Part shown: positions 42,562 through 51,596 of the stretch, piece by piece
Position numbering within the stretch: position 1 is the first letter of the stretch
Layout: each line of letters starts with the position of its first letter
Assembly (NCBI RefSeq): GCF_031326345.1
Contig: NZ_CP133671.1
Span: 4,216,001 to 4,280,000 of the forward strand
Reading direction: 5' to 3'
Length of the DNA: 64,000 nt
Source of the DNA: Aureispira sp. CCB-E
Lineage (GTDB): Bacteria > Bacteroidota > Bacteroidia > Chitinophagales > Saprospiraceae
Notes under the pieces: model-generated
Seen by the model: the letters and a program-made list of their open reading frames with translations, nothing else
The model's database searches: none
Told to the model about the DNA's origin: nothing
Position numbers and translations under genes: made by a program

Positions 42562-43422
42562 TCATTCTAGCACTGAAGTAGCATGGAAATATTTTAGACT
42601 CGATTGATTAACTAGATTAAATACTTCTTTTTCCAAGCCTCTTGCATCATACAATGTCTTTATAATGAAACTATCCCTTTGCTCACTTAAATCTGTATAC
42701 AAAGCTTTCTTTTGAATTATCAGCTTACTTTTTCCTTGATACCTAAAAGTTTCTTCAATTTTGGGTTTAGAAGAAAGCATTACTCCTTCAAAAGGGTTGT
42801 GTAAAACTGTCATATAACGAAAATCTTTTTCTAAGTTCAAATATAAAGTTGTGATTTTTTTGACTCTATTTAATGAATCATACTGATATGCTTTTTTGTA
42901 AGCAATACTTTTTACCTCTTTATCTTCGTGCCAATATCCATTTTCTGATAATAGCAAGTTTTCTGATGAGAATATCAAAATAGTAGTATCTGAAAGCGGC
43001 ATTTCACTCGGGTCCATTGTTTCTAATGATTGTTGGGTCTTGAACCAAATTTGGTGTAGTTTTCTTTCTTTAGGGAAAAAATCATATCTAATGCTAAAAG
43101 AGGCTATATAATCTGTTATGAATTCTTTCTTTATAAGAAATCCTAATGAATCATATTTTAAACGAGTACGCCCAGTTGAAGCATTTATATAAATTACGTT
43201 TCCTAATGAATCAAATAAATTATATCCAACTTGCAAGGTATTATGCAAAGAGTCCTTGTAACAAACAATCGTTTTCTTGATTTCGTTTTTGATGATAACA
43301 GGTTGGTTGGTTACAGGGAAAATTAAATCTGAAATATTAGGCAGATTTTCAGTTTTATTGAGCGTACATCCTTCTAGTATAAAAAGTAGTAAAATTAAGA
43401 CTACTATTTTAGTTTTTATCAC
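42562..43422 (-). CDS. Lipoprotein with YD-like repeats
   Basis: A 286-residue protein with a lipobox at LEGC (Cys19). Several Y-D-S-L-G/N motifs occur at intervals (NLFDSLGNVIYINASTG, RLKYDSLGFLIKKEF, AYQYDSLNRVKKITT), reminiscent of single YD/RHS-type repeats found in short Bacteroidota lipoproteins. There is no RHS core domain and no toxin end. Downstream of the outer-membrane-barrel-like gene with a 32-bp gap, so probably in one transcript. Function unknown. Confidence 0.6.
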   Translation of the reverse strand: MIKTKIVVLILLLFILEGCTLNKTENLPNISDLIFPVTNQPVIIKNEIKKTIVCYKDSLHNTLQVGYNLFDSLGNVIYINASTGRTRLKYDSLGFLIKKEFITDYIASFSIRYDFFPKERKLHQIWFKTQQSLETMDPSEMPLSDTTILIFSSENLLLSENGYWHEDKEVKSIAYKKAYQYDSLNRVKKITTLYLNLEKDFRYMTVLHNPFEGVMLSSKPKIEETFRYQGKSKLIIQKKALYTDLSEQRDSFIIKTLYDARGLEKEVFNLVNQSSLKYFHATSVLE

Positions 43423-43454
43423 CTTGTCAATATTTATATTACAGGAGAAAATAA

Positions 43455-44192
43455 CTACTTCTTAAACGAGCATTGAACTCCTAGCATCAAACTAACTTGG
43501 TCTCCTTTGTATTGAGCATTAAGAATGCCTTCATCATCCAAGGCAGGTGTTTTTCGTTCCCAATAAACCAAAGAATCATGTATAGAAGTACTTCCCAATG
43601 TAAAACCCAACGACAAAGTAATGCTAAAATGTCTCGTGATTTTATACTGAGCAATCAACCCCGCTTCACCAAGTAACAGATACCTAGATTTGAAACTAGC
43701 ATTGTACTCATATTTAAAAGAAGAACTATTGGTAGGATCTTCTATTTTTTGCTGTTGAAAACGCCACTCATAACGCCCTGTTTCGTGTCGATGTACCAAG
43801 AGCGCAATTCCAAGATAAGGATGAATCGATAGTTTTTTGTCAATCGTAAAAATAGTCGTTTTTAGCCGCAGTGGAAATTGTAAAAATTGCCCAGGCAACC
43901 ATTGCTCTTTGTCCAACCAACTTACTCCATCCAAATGATAGGCATAGTTATTATTCAGTTGATGGGCATATACTCCCATCTCCAAGGCAAGGTAAGGATT
44001 GATTTCAAAACCCAAACGAGCTCCACCAATAAAATCTGGGCGATTGACAAAATTAAACTCCCCTTGCGAAGCAAACGTTTGGACAATATCCCATTTCAGA
44101 CCACATTCCATATTCACATAGAATTGAGCCTCTACTGATTTATGAATAAAAAGTAAAAATAGTATACACAACCAATAATTCCGTAATGGCAT
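43455..44192 (-). CDS. Outer-membrane beta-barrel-like protein
   Basis: A 245-residue protein with a signal peptide (1-22, cleavage after VEAQ). The remainder has amphipathic alternating strands and short turns (GGARLGFEINPYLALEMGVYAHQL, SIHPYLGIALLVHR, YKITRHFSITLSLGFTLG, QVSLMLGVQCSF), typical of an 8- to 10-stranded porin-type outer-membrane barrel (the common OmpW/OMP_b-brl type of Bacteroidota). The last residue is Lys rather than an aromatic, slightly unusual. The lipoprotein gene follows 32 bp downstream. Function unknown. Confidence 0.7.
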   Translation of the reverse strand: MPLRNYWLCILFLLFIHKSVEAQFYVNMECGLKWDIVQTFASQGEFNFVNRPDFIGGARLGFEINPYLALEMGVYAHQLNNNYAYHLDGVSWLDKEQWLPGQFLQFPLRLKTTIFTIDKKLSIHPYLGIALLVHRHETGRYEWRFQQQKIEDPTNSSSFKYEYNASFKSRYLLLGEAGLIAQYKITRHFSITLSLGFTLGSTSIHDSLVYWERKTPALDDEGILNAQYKGDQVSLMLGVQCSFKK

Positions 44193-44274
44193 ATTTTTTA
44201 TTTTATAAAGTAGAGATTATCCCTCCAATAAGACAATTCTTTATAAGATACAATTAAAAATTCAAGTCTAAAAA

Positions 44275-44306
44275 AAAACGTTGCAAGCATTCACTTACAA
44301 CGTTTT
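44275..44306 (-). terminator. Hairpin terminator after the ArsR gene
   Basis: AAAACGTTGCAAG (44275-44287) pairs with CTTACAACGTTTT (44294-44306) with one mismatch and a short loop. It is 31 bp beyond the ArsR stop in the direction of that gene. Confidence 0.7.
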
Positions 44307-44337
44307 AATTTTAACATTTTTATTACATTCTTGGGAA

Positions 44338-44658
44338 CTAGAAACAATTAACACAAGTATCTAAACAAGATAGCAAATTGTTTAAGGCAGGTAGTTTGAG
44401 GTAATAATAAACTCGTTGTCCTTCTCTCTTGCTTCCTAAAATTCCTTTCAGTTTCATATTGGACAAATGATGTGAGGTTAGAGACTGCTCACTATTGATT
44501 CGTTCGCAAATTTCGTTAACGGATAATCTATCCTCATTGTCTAACAGTTGCAAGATAGATAAACGAATAGGATGTGCTACAGCTTTTAGTATCGAAGCTG
44601 CAAATTCTAATTGATCTGGTGATAAAGAGGTTTTCTTCTCTATTTGAACATCTTTCAT
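44338..44658 (-). CDS. ArsR/SmtB-family transcriptional regulator
   Basis: A small winged-helix dimer of 106 residues. LKAVAHPIRLSILQLL is the classic ArsR helix 1-2 region, and SLTSHHLSNMKLKGILGSKREGQRVYYYL holds the recognition helix and the wing. The usual ELCVCDL metal site is absent (here DRLSVNEICER, one Cys), but the C-terminus ends in TCVNCF, which could give another Cys pair for metal or redox sensing. No transporter or other target gene lies next to it; the gene stands alone with its own terminator. Confidence 0.87.
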   Translation of the reverse strand: MKDVQIEKKTSLSPDQLEFAASILKAVAHPIRLSILQLLDNEDRLSVNEICERINSEQSLTSHHLSNMKLKGILGSKREGQRVYYYLKLPALNNLLSCLDTCVNCF

Positions 44659-44957
44659 AAAAGTGAATTAAACGCAGGTTATACCTAAAAATAAAGTAGG
44701 TGTTAATTGATGGCAGTTCGGGGGAGTTTTTCTATTTACAAGTAGGTTAATTAATTCCTGCAATATAAGCAACCAACTGATAACTAAACACATTAAAGCA
44801 TTGAACTCTCTTAAGTAAATGTAAGATCGAACTATTTAATTGATTGATAGCAATGAATTGGTATTCTATATACCTTGAAATACCAATTCAAAACTCCAAT
44901 AAAGATACTTCTTTTAAATCACTTTTCAAAATATGAAAGACTTATCATAACTATTTT

Positions 44958-46898
44958 TTAATTAGAAATAATAATCTCTACTCTACGTTTCTGATGCTTT
45001 GCAATATCGCCTTGAACAACGCCTCCTCCTTCATATTTAACTTGCGAGGTATCCAAGCCCAAACTAATTAAATAGTCAGAGACCATTTTAGCTCGCTCTA
45101 TGGATAGAGCAAGATTAAAATCTTGGTTTCCAACATCATCAGCAAAACCAGTTACTTTTAGCTTTATGGTTGTTTTATCTTCAAATTGGTTCACCATCCG
45201 TTCCAATTGTTCTTTTTGAATTTCTGTAATATTATACTTTCCAGAATCAAAGTAAACGGAAAGATTTTTACGCACCTTTCGTTTGGGAGGTATTTTTGCT
45301 TCTGTCTTGGTCGTGCTTGGAATTAGAAACACTTCTATCTTTTTAGTAGGCTCATCTTTGTTTCTTCTAAAATATTCCGCGCCCACAAAAGTTTGATAAT
45401 CTGGTTTCATTAAAATATAAGAATAGGAATTTTTATCGGGTAAACAAACAAAAAAGCGACCATGCTCATCCGTTTTAAATTCTTGTTTTGGCGTTCCAGA
45501 TTTACCTATCTTAACCTTGACATTCTCTACAGGCTCTTTGGTAGCCGCATCATAAACATAAGCATCAACCATGACATTCGCTTTTTCTGGAGCGATTTCG
45601 GGGTGCATTGCAATGGTGTAAATATCCAACCCACCTTGTCCGCCTTCTTTTGCGGAAGCATAATAAGCAGTCGTACCATCAGGACTAATGACAATTCCTG
45701 CCTCTCTAAATGGCGTATTAACAGCGTGTCCCAAATTTACAGGTTGGGTCCATGTTCCATTTTCTTGTTGAACCGTTCTAAAAATGTCTGCTTCCCCAAA
45801 ACCAGGATGACCATCAGAAGAAAAATACAAGGTGACCCCATCAGGAGCAATATAAGGCGCTTCCTCATCGCCATCAGTATTAATTGCTTCCATATTAACT
45901 GGAGGATCCCAGAGACCATCCTCTGCTAACTTACTCATCCACAAATCTGTTCCCCCTTTTCCTCCCTTTCTATTGGATGCAAAATACATGGTTTTTCCAT
46001 CACAGCTAATAGCGGGTTGTGAATCCCATTGCTTGCTGTTTAGTCCTTGAGATGGGCGCACTTCATCTACAACTGCAAAGTCGTTTTGAGTATCAAAATC
46101 TGCTTCAAATATGTCGCAACCGCCTTCCACATTTTCCCAACCACAAGCAGAAAAATAAATCACTCGACCACAAACCGTCAATTTGGCCATTCCTTCATTT
46201 CTAGGAGTATTGATTGCTTTTGATATAGATCTAGCTTGCGACCAATTACCATTCGCAGCAGGCTTACTCATTAAAATATTTTCGCCCCCTCTATTAGAAG
46301 TAAAAATTAACCAACGACCATCCCCTGTAAGAGTAGGCAAGTATTCATCCGCAGCAGAGTTAATATTTCCTCCGAGATTAATTGATTCTTCTTTCATCCC
46401 ACTTACATCAATTTCTCTAGCATAAAGACAACTCCTAATTTCTCTCTCCAAAATCATATCATAAGCAATTTGTACCGTTTGCTCATCGGCTTTATAATCC
46501 GCAGAAGCAGCATTTTTATACAAATTAAACAATGCCAATGCTCTGTCATACTTGTAACGTTTCATATACGCCTGCGCACATTCAAAATAAGCTGCTTTGG
46601 ACAACGTTGGAGACAACTCAAACAACTTTTCATAAGCAAGAATAGATTCGTCGTAGTTTCTTAATTTGGTATTAACTATACCTAATAAACGATAAGCAAT
46701 AACAAAATTTTTCTTTTGCTTAATTGCCGATTCCAATGCTACCTTTGCTGGTTCAAATTGCTGTCTATTAATAAGTAATTCCGCATCTTGAATAAGCTCT
46801 TTTACATTTTTGGTCTTGGTAGGTGTGTCTCCAGGTTGTGCATCAATCTGAGCACAAAAAAGAATACAAGTAATTGTAACAATGAATACTTTCTTCAT
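44958..46898 (-). CDS. OmpA-family protein with TPR, PD40 propeller and peptidoglycan-binding domain
   Basis: A periplasmic/outer-membrane protein of 646 residues with a signal peptide (1-20, cleavage after IDAQ). Order of domains: TPR helices (about 30-140; FVIAYRLLGIVNTKLRNYDESI), a WD40/PD40 beta-propeller (about 170-430) with repeated LTGDGRWLIFTSNR- and ISPDGTTAYYAS-type blades, a carboxypeptidase-regulatory-like beta sandwich (about 445-520; TKEPVENVKVKIG), and an OmpA C-domain (about 540-646) with NLALSIERAKMVSDYLISLG and the peptidoglycan-binding R (KHQKRRVEIIIS). This architecture is shared by the PorE-like proteins of the T9SS and related envelope factors, so it may tie secretion to the wall; the T9SS link is inference. 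No PorP/SprF-like gene sits beside it. Confidence 0.88.
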   Translation of the reverse strand: MKKVFIVTITCILFCAQIDAQPGDTPTKTKNVKELIQDAELLINRQQFEPAKVALESAIKQKKNFVIAYRLLGIVNTKLRNYDESILAYEKLFELSPTLSKAAYFECAQAYMKRYKYDRALALFNLYKNAASADYKADEQTVQIAYDMILEREIRSCLYAREIDVSGMKEESINLGGNINSAADEYLPTLTGDGRWLIFTSNRGGENILMSKPAANGNWSQARSISKAINTPRNEGMAKLTVCGRVIYFSACGWENVEGGCDIFEADFDTQNDFAVVDEVRPSQGLNSKQWDSQPAISCDGKTMYFASNRKGGKGGTDLWMSKLAEDGLWDPPVNMEAINTDGDEEAPYIAPDGVTLYFSSDGHPGFGEADIFRTVQQENGTWTQPVNLGHAVNTPFREAGIVISPDGTTAYYASAKEGGQGGLDIYTIAMHPEIAPEKANVMVDAYVYDAATKEPVENVKVKIGKSGTPKQEFKTDEHGRFFVCLPDKNSYSYILMKPDYQTFVGAEYFRRNKDEPTKKIEVFLIPSTTKTEAKIPPKRKVRKNLSVYFDSGKYNITEIQKEQLERMVNQFEDKTTIKLKVTGFADDVGNQDFNLALSIERAKMVSDYLISLGLDTSQVKYEGGGVVQGDIAKHQKRRVEIIISN

Positions 46899-47191
46899 AA
46901 GTATATAATCGTGAGTTGTTGAGTATCGATCTGTTTTGTAATGTTATTAAGAGCAATTAAATCAGCACCATAGCTGCAATTCTATTCTCAACTCAAAACC
47001 TTGATTGACTTAATAGTATTTTGAGCAAGTTCAACATTCAATGACCTATACAAAAACCTATTGAGTTGAATAAAAACTATTGTACAAAGCAAAACTGCAC
47101 TTTCCTTAATAACAATTTTTAATCCATTCTGGCTTAATGTTTTGTTAAGGTTTGTTTTTTCCTAAAAAGAAAGTCTTGACTACCTTTTTCT

Positions 47192-47746
47192 TTATTTCCG
47201 AGGTATCCAACAAACTTCTTCGGCATTTAACAAAGCTCCTACATAACGACCTAAGACAAATAAATAATCAGATAGTCGATTTAAATACTGCATGACAACA
47301 GGCAAAATGGGTTCATTCTCATTCAATGCAACAGTCATGCGTTCTGCTCTCCTACAAACACATCGAGCAACATGGCAAAAAGATACTGTTGGATGTCCTC
47401 CTGGTAAAACGAAATATTTGAGTGTTGGCAGCGTTTCTTGCATTCTATCAATCTCTGATTCTAGATAAGTCACATCTGAGTCGTGCAAATCAGGTGTTTT
47501 TAAATTGTTTTTAGATGGATCTGTTGCCAAAATAGCTCCTAAAGTAAATAAACGATCTTGTACCTCTTTTAGTACATCTCTCAATGCTTTATCTTCTAAG
47601 TAGTCTCGAATCAGCCCTATATAAGAATTTAATTCATCTACTGTTCCATACGATTCGATTCGAATATGATTTTTGGGCACTCTTGCTCCTCCAAAAAGAG
47701 CTGTAGATCCTTTATCACCTGTTTTTGTATATACTTTAAATGCCAT
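47192..47746 (-). CDS. PduO-type cob(I)yrinic acid a,c-diamide adenosyltransferase
   Basis: ATP:corrinoid adenosyltransferase of 184 residues that makes adenosylcobalamin. The N-terminus YTKTGDKGSTALFGGARVPK is the ATP-binding loop of the PduO type, followed by YGTVDELNSYIGLIRD; CRRAERMTVALNE is the conserved R-x-x-E-R motif, and PVVMQYLNRLSDYLFVLGRY carries the NRLSDxxFxxAR-type signature. This is the complete single-domain form. A -7-like box lies 55 bp upstream. No other cobalamin gene is nearby, so it probably supports a B12-dependent enzyme encoded elsewhere. Confidence 0.92.
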   Translation of the reverse strand: MAFKVYTKTGDKGSTALFGGARVPKNHIRIESYGTVDELNSYIGLIRDYLEDKALRDVLKEVQDRLFTLGAILATDPSKNNLKTPDLHDSDVTYLESEIDRMQETLPTLKYFVLPGGHPTVSFCHVARCVCRRAERMTVALNENEPILPVVMQYLNRLSDYLFVLGRYVGALLNAEEVCWIPRK

Positions 47747-47796
47747 TGTCTTTTGTCATTAAATTTATTAATTGGCTTCTAATTGTTTCTGTTACA

Positions 47797-47804
47797 CAAA
47801 AGTA
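47797..47804 (-). promoter_or_regulatory. -7-like box (TACTTTTG) upstream of the adenosyltransferase gene
   Basis: CAAAAGTA on the plus strand, TACTTTTG on the minus strand, 50 bp ahead of the adenosyltransferase ATG. Matches TAnnTTTG; -33 element not clear. Confidence 0.4.
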
Positions 47805-47877
47805 CAAACAATGTGCAATTTATAAACAGGATTATCACAAATATTCTAAACTTGCTTTGTAGAATGCGTACTGTTTT

Positions 47878-47925
47878 TATCAAAAATGAGGTTTGACGCC
47901 AATGCATCAAACCTCATTTTTGATA
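47878..47925. terminator. Long perfect-stem bidirectional terminator
   Basis: ATCAAAAATGAGGTTTGA (47879-47896) is exactly complementary to TCAAACCTCATTTTTGAT (47907-47924), an 18-bp stem with a 10-base loop and A/T tracts at the base. It can end the NUDIX-folK-kinase operon coming from the right. Confidence 0.85.
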
Positions 47926-47966
47926 AACTTCCTATAACAATAGTTAGCTGCGCTGCTACTACATGG

Positions 47967-48154
47967 TCGTTGAAAAACTTTATTAGCTTGATAATTAATA
48001 AGTTACAAATTCACTACACTTGTGCTAAAGCATTAATTATCAAGCTAATAAAGTTTATTTTTTGTTTTTTTTGGTAAAAAAGTAAAAAACTAAGCTTGCC
48101 GAGTAGGCTTGTGCTAGTAGCACAAAAGCCCAAGGTCATGAACATAACGAACTA
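47967..48154 (+). repeat. Dispersed palindromic repeat, copy 5
   Basis: A 188-bp element, outer ends TCGTTGA (47967-47973) and ACGAACTA (48147-48154). Inner arms ATTAGCTTGATAATTAAT (47982-47999) and ATTAATTATCAAGCTAAT (48032-48049) are a perfect 18-bp palindrome. Compared with copies 2 and 4, the left arm has C for T (AGCTTG versus AGTTTG) and the right arm has the matching G for A. The TTTTTGGTAAAAAAG tail module is present after the stem. Confidence 0.85.
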
Positions 48155-48270
48155 CTACTAAAGGTTATGTAAGTAAATTTTGTATGAAGAATGAAAAATG
48201 ACCGTTAACGGAGATTAGGTAATGATTTAGCTCGCAGGCTCGTGAGAGAGTTCTGCGTAGCTTTGCGTCC

Positions 48271-48302
48271 GAACTAGCTTGGCGAAGCATGCAAGCTAGT
48301 TC
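48271..48302. repeat. Isolated 11-bp hairpin in non-coding DNA
   Basis: GAACTAGCTTG (48271-48281) pairs exactly with CAAGCTAGTTC (48292-48302), loop of ten bases. No T-tract follows, so it is not a normal terminator. Confidence 0.6.
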
Positions 48303-48494
48303 AGTAAACAAGCAGTAAAAATCATCTAATCGCAGTGTTGGGTCTTGATTTTGCTTCTTTTATCAAGAAAAGAAGAACAGACGAGTAAACTATTCCATAG
48401 TGTTAAAAATCAAAAGACATAGTAACGGTTCTCATAACTTTTTACATGCATAACCTTTACTACAAAACATCTCTTTAAAAACACAAACACTGTT

Positions 48495-49160
48495 TTATTG
48501 TTGATAACTCCAGTGATGCAATCCTTTGGGGTACTCTTTCTCTAACTGATCCACAACAATTTGATAGTGCGAGACATTATTAATAAAATCTAAGCCCTCT
48601 ACATCCATTATCAAAATGGATAAATCATGCTCTACCAGTCTAAAGAAATCAAAATAAGCTTGCTGAATTTTTAGTAAATAGTTGGCACTAATGTCCTGCT
48701 CGTATGCTCTTCCTCTTTTAGAAATATTTGCTAACAGGTCATCCACAGAACGGTGCAAATAAACCAATAAGTGCGGTTTTGGAAAAGAGGCATTAAGTGT
48801 ATGGAACAACCGCTGAAATAGGCGCAATTCTTCGTTGACTAAGTTTTGGCCTGCAAACAACAGAGTCTTGGAAAAGATATAATCTGAAACGACATACTCT
48901 TGAAACAAATTACCTTTCATTAACAAATCTTGTAATTGCTTGTGTCGTTCGGTCATAAAAAACAACTCCACAGGAAATGCATAACGATCAGGATTCTTGT
49001 AAAAAAGTGGCAAAAAAGGATTATCTGAAAACTCTTCTAAAATAAGACGGGCGTTCAAATCTTCTGACAGTAATTTACTCAAAGACGTTTTACCCGCCCC
49101 AATATTTCCTTCGACAACAATATAATTTCCATTCCTCACTTTTAGAGTACTCTTTGTCAT
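48495..49160 (-). CDS. Deoxynucleoside kinase
   Basis: A 221-residue salvage enzyme that phosphorylates deoxynucleosides (dAK/dGK/dCK type). The P-loop EGNIGAGKTSLSK, the ILEEFSDNPFLPLFY segment with the catalytic Glu, the DYIFSKTLLFA (DRS-like) region, and KRGRAYEQDIS for the arginine-rich lid are all in place. Third gene of an operon after NUDIX and folK; its ATG is 5 bp after the folK stop. Pairing of folK with a deoxynucleoside kinase is common in Bacteroidota. The substrate base is not decided. Confidence 0.9.
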   Translation of the reverse strand: MTKSTLKVRNGNYIVVEGNIGAGKTSLSKLLSEDLNARLILEEFSDNPFLPLFYKNPDRYAFPVELFFMTERHKQLQDLLMKGNLFQEYVVSDYIFSKTLLFAGQNLVNEELRLFQRLFHTLNASFPKPHLLVYLHRSVDDLLANISKRGRAYEQDISANYLLKIQQAYFDFFRLVEHDLSILIMDVEGLDFINNVSHYQIVVDQLEKEYPKGLHHWSYQQ

Positions 49161-49165
49161 AATAA

Positions 49166-49657
49166 TTAATCTGCAAGTTCTAACAATACAACAGATGCTT
49201 TATCTGTGCATGCTTCTAATAGCTCTTGAACATTTTTATTTAAAATTGGATGTACCCAATCTGTTGTCAACTCCGCCAAAGGTTTCAGAACAAAATTACG
49301 CTCTTGCAACAATGGATGTGGAATTTCTAGCCCCTCTTCTTTAACTACTAAATCATTAAAGAATAGGATATCAATATCCATTACCCTTGGCTCCCATTTT
49401 ACAATGCGGGAGCGCCCCATTTTTTGCTCGATAACTTGGCACTTGTGCAACAATACAGCTGGTTCTAATGCTGTTTTCACACAAAGTACTTGGTTATAAT
49501 AATTTTCTTGTCCTTCAACGCCCCAAGGTTCTGTTTCATAGATATTGGATTCTTTGGCAACAATTCCAATATTGCGGCTAATCAGACTGTGTACTAATTC
49601 TAGGTTTGCCGCTCGATTTCCCATATTGGTTCCTATGGATAAATATACTGTGTTCAT
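49166..49657 (-). CDS. folK: 2-amino-4-hydroxy-6-hydroxymethyldihydropteridine pyrophosphokinase
   Basis: Folate-pathway kinase (HPPK) of 163 residues that transfers pyrophosphate from ATP to hydroxymethyl-dihydropterin. The opening LSIGTNMGNRAANLE is the standard start; NIYETEPWG contains the pterin-binding region, and RVMDIDILFFND is the signature with the Asp pair binding magnesium; PHPLLQERNFVLKPLAEL is the C-terminal motif. Its ATG directly abuts the NUDIX stop, and the deoxynucleoside kinase follows 5 bp later, so translation is probably coupled. Confidence 0.95.
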   Translation of the reverse strand: MNTVYLSIGTNMGNRAANLELVHSLISRNIGIVAKESNIYETEPWGVEGQENYYNQVLCVKTALEPAVLLHKCQVIEQKMGRSRIVKWEPRVMDIDILFFNDLVVKEEGLEIPHPLLQERNFVLKPLAELTTDWVHPILNKNVQELLEACTDKASVVLLELAD

Positions 49658-50350
<693 letters not shown>

Positions 50351-50458
50351 CTAGCAAATATACTATAAATCTTAGTTTCTAACGATTTAGAATAGAGGAT
50401 ATGCAACTATTTTTAAGATTATCAATTGTAAACAATTCGCTTAGAACACATTAGCCAG

Positions 50459-51580
50459 ATGAATAAACTATTAGAGAAAAGAATGTTAGCTTTGCTAAAC
50501 CGCCGAAAAGCCCAAAATGCTTTTAGAGTGGTTCGCAGTCAATCCCACTTAATTGATTTTTGTTCTAACGATTATTTAAGCCTAGCTCGATCCGAAGAAC
50601 TACAAATAGAAACCAAAAAACAATACAAAAACCAATTATCAGGCGCCACAGGATCTAGGCTATTATCCGGGCATTATGATTTGTTAGAAAGATTAGAAAA
50701 CCAATTGGCAATTTTTCATCGCGCTGAGTCTGCTTTGGTCTTTAATTCAGGGTACAATGCTAACCTAGGACTTATTAGCACCATCCCAAGACGATCGGAT
50801 GTTATTTTGTACGATGAACTCATCCACGCAAGTATTCACGATGGGATACGATTAAGTCCTGCAACACCCCTAAGTTTTGCACACAACGATTTAAGTGAAC
50901 TAGAGCATTTGCTTAGCAAACACCTTGGAAAGAATATTTTTGTCCTCGTTGAATCCATCTACTCTATGGATGGAGATGCTGCTCCTCTAGTGCAAATTCA
51001 GGAACTTTGCCAGAAATATGATGCCAATTTAATTGTTGATGAAGCACACAGCACAGGAATTTATGGCAGTCATGGAGCTGGGCTTTGTGTCGAATTGGGT
51101 ATCGAACAATTTGTCTTTGCTAGGGTACATACATTTGGCAAAGCCATTGGTACACATGGCGCTGCTATTGTTGGTTCCCAACTACTTAAAGAGTATTTAA
51201 TTAATTATGCTCGCCCTTTAATATACACAACCGCCTTGAGTCCTCATACTGTACAAAGTACTTTAGTAGCCTATCAATTCTTGGAACAAGAAGGCAAGCA
51301 TTCTATTCAGCGATTAAACGAACGTATTGCTTATTTCCGAAAACTCATTCTCAAACAGAACAAATATACTTACATACAAAGTACTAGTCCTATTCAATGC
51401 CTTATTGTCCCTGGAAATGAAGCCGTTTCTCAACTTGCATTATCCCTACAAAATGCGGGGTATGACGTGCGCCCTATTCGCACACCAACCGTTCCTATGG
51501 GAAAAGAACGCATTCGAATTTGTCTTCATTGTCATAATTCACTAGAAGAAATTAAGCAGTTGATCGAACTAATCCTTTAG
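50459..51580 (+). CDS. bioF: 8-amino-7-oxononanoate synthase
   Basis: A PLP-dependent enzyme of the alpha-oxoamine synthase family that condenses pimeloyl-CoA/ACP with alanine in biotin synthesis. Motifs: FCSNDYLSLA at the N-terminus, GATGSRLLSGHYDLLERLE, SGYNANLGL, ESIYSMDGD, LIVDEAHSTGIYG (Asp and His contacting PLP), and TFGKAIGTHGAA with the Schiff-base Lys. At 373 residues it is full length. KBL (Gly C-acetyltransferase) is the nearest alternative, but the bioA gene elsewhere in the window and overall motif fit favour BioF. It converges with the giant-repeat gene, 10 bp between stop codons. Confidence 0.88.
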   Translation: MNKLLEKRMLALLNRRKAQNAFRVVRSQSHLIDFCSNDYLSLARSEELQIETKKQYKNQLSGATGSRLLSGHYDLLERLENQLAIFHRAESALVFNSGYNANLGLISTIPRRSDVILYDELIHASIHDGIRLSPATPLSFAHNDLSELEHLLSKHLGKNIFVLVESIYSMDGDAAPLVQIQELCQKYDANLIVDEAHSTGIYGSHGAGLCVELGIEQFVFARVHTFGKAIGTHGAAIVGSQLLKEYLINYARPLIYTTALSPHTVQSTLVAYQFLEQEGKHSIQRLNERIAYFRKLILKQNKYTYIQSTSPIQCLIVPGNEAVSQLALSLQNAGYDVRPIRTPTVPMGKERIRICLHCHNSLEEIKQLIELIL

Positions 51581-51596
51581 AGTTTTTTTTCTAAAG
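51575..51596. terminator. Hairpin overlapping both stop codons of two convergent genes
   Basis: CTTTAG (51575-51580) pairs with CTAAAG (51591-51596) around an AG plus eight-T loop; the arms contain the bioF stop TAG and the complement of the giant gene's stop. It could serve as a minimal two-way terminator, but the stem is short. Confidence 0.35.

Larger units (their letters stand above)
47747..48494. other. 748-bp gene-free region with terminator, repeat copy 5 and a second hairpin
   Basis: Contains a long terminator (47878-47925), the module TAGCTGCGCTGCTACT at 47945, palindromic repeat copy 5 (47967-48154), and about 320 bp with a separate 11-bp stem (48271-48302) and no open frame. This is the densest non-coding stretch of the window. 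Confidence 0.75.

Noticed and set aside
47797-48494. Possible tRNA or riboswitch in the long non-coding region
   Set aside because: No cloverleaf, no TTCGA loop with matching stems and no conserved riboswitch core; hairpins there belong to a terminator and to the repeat family.
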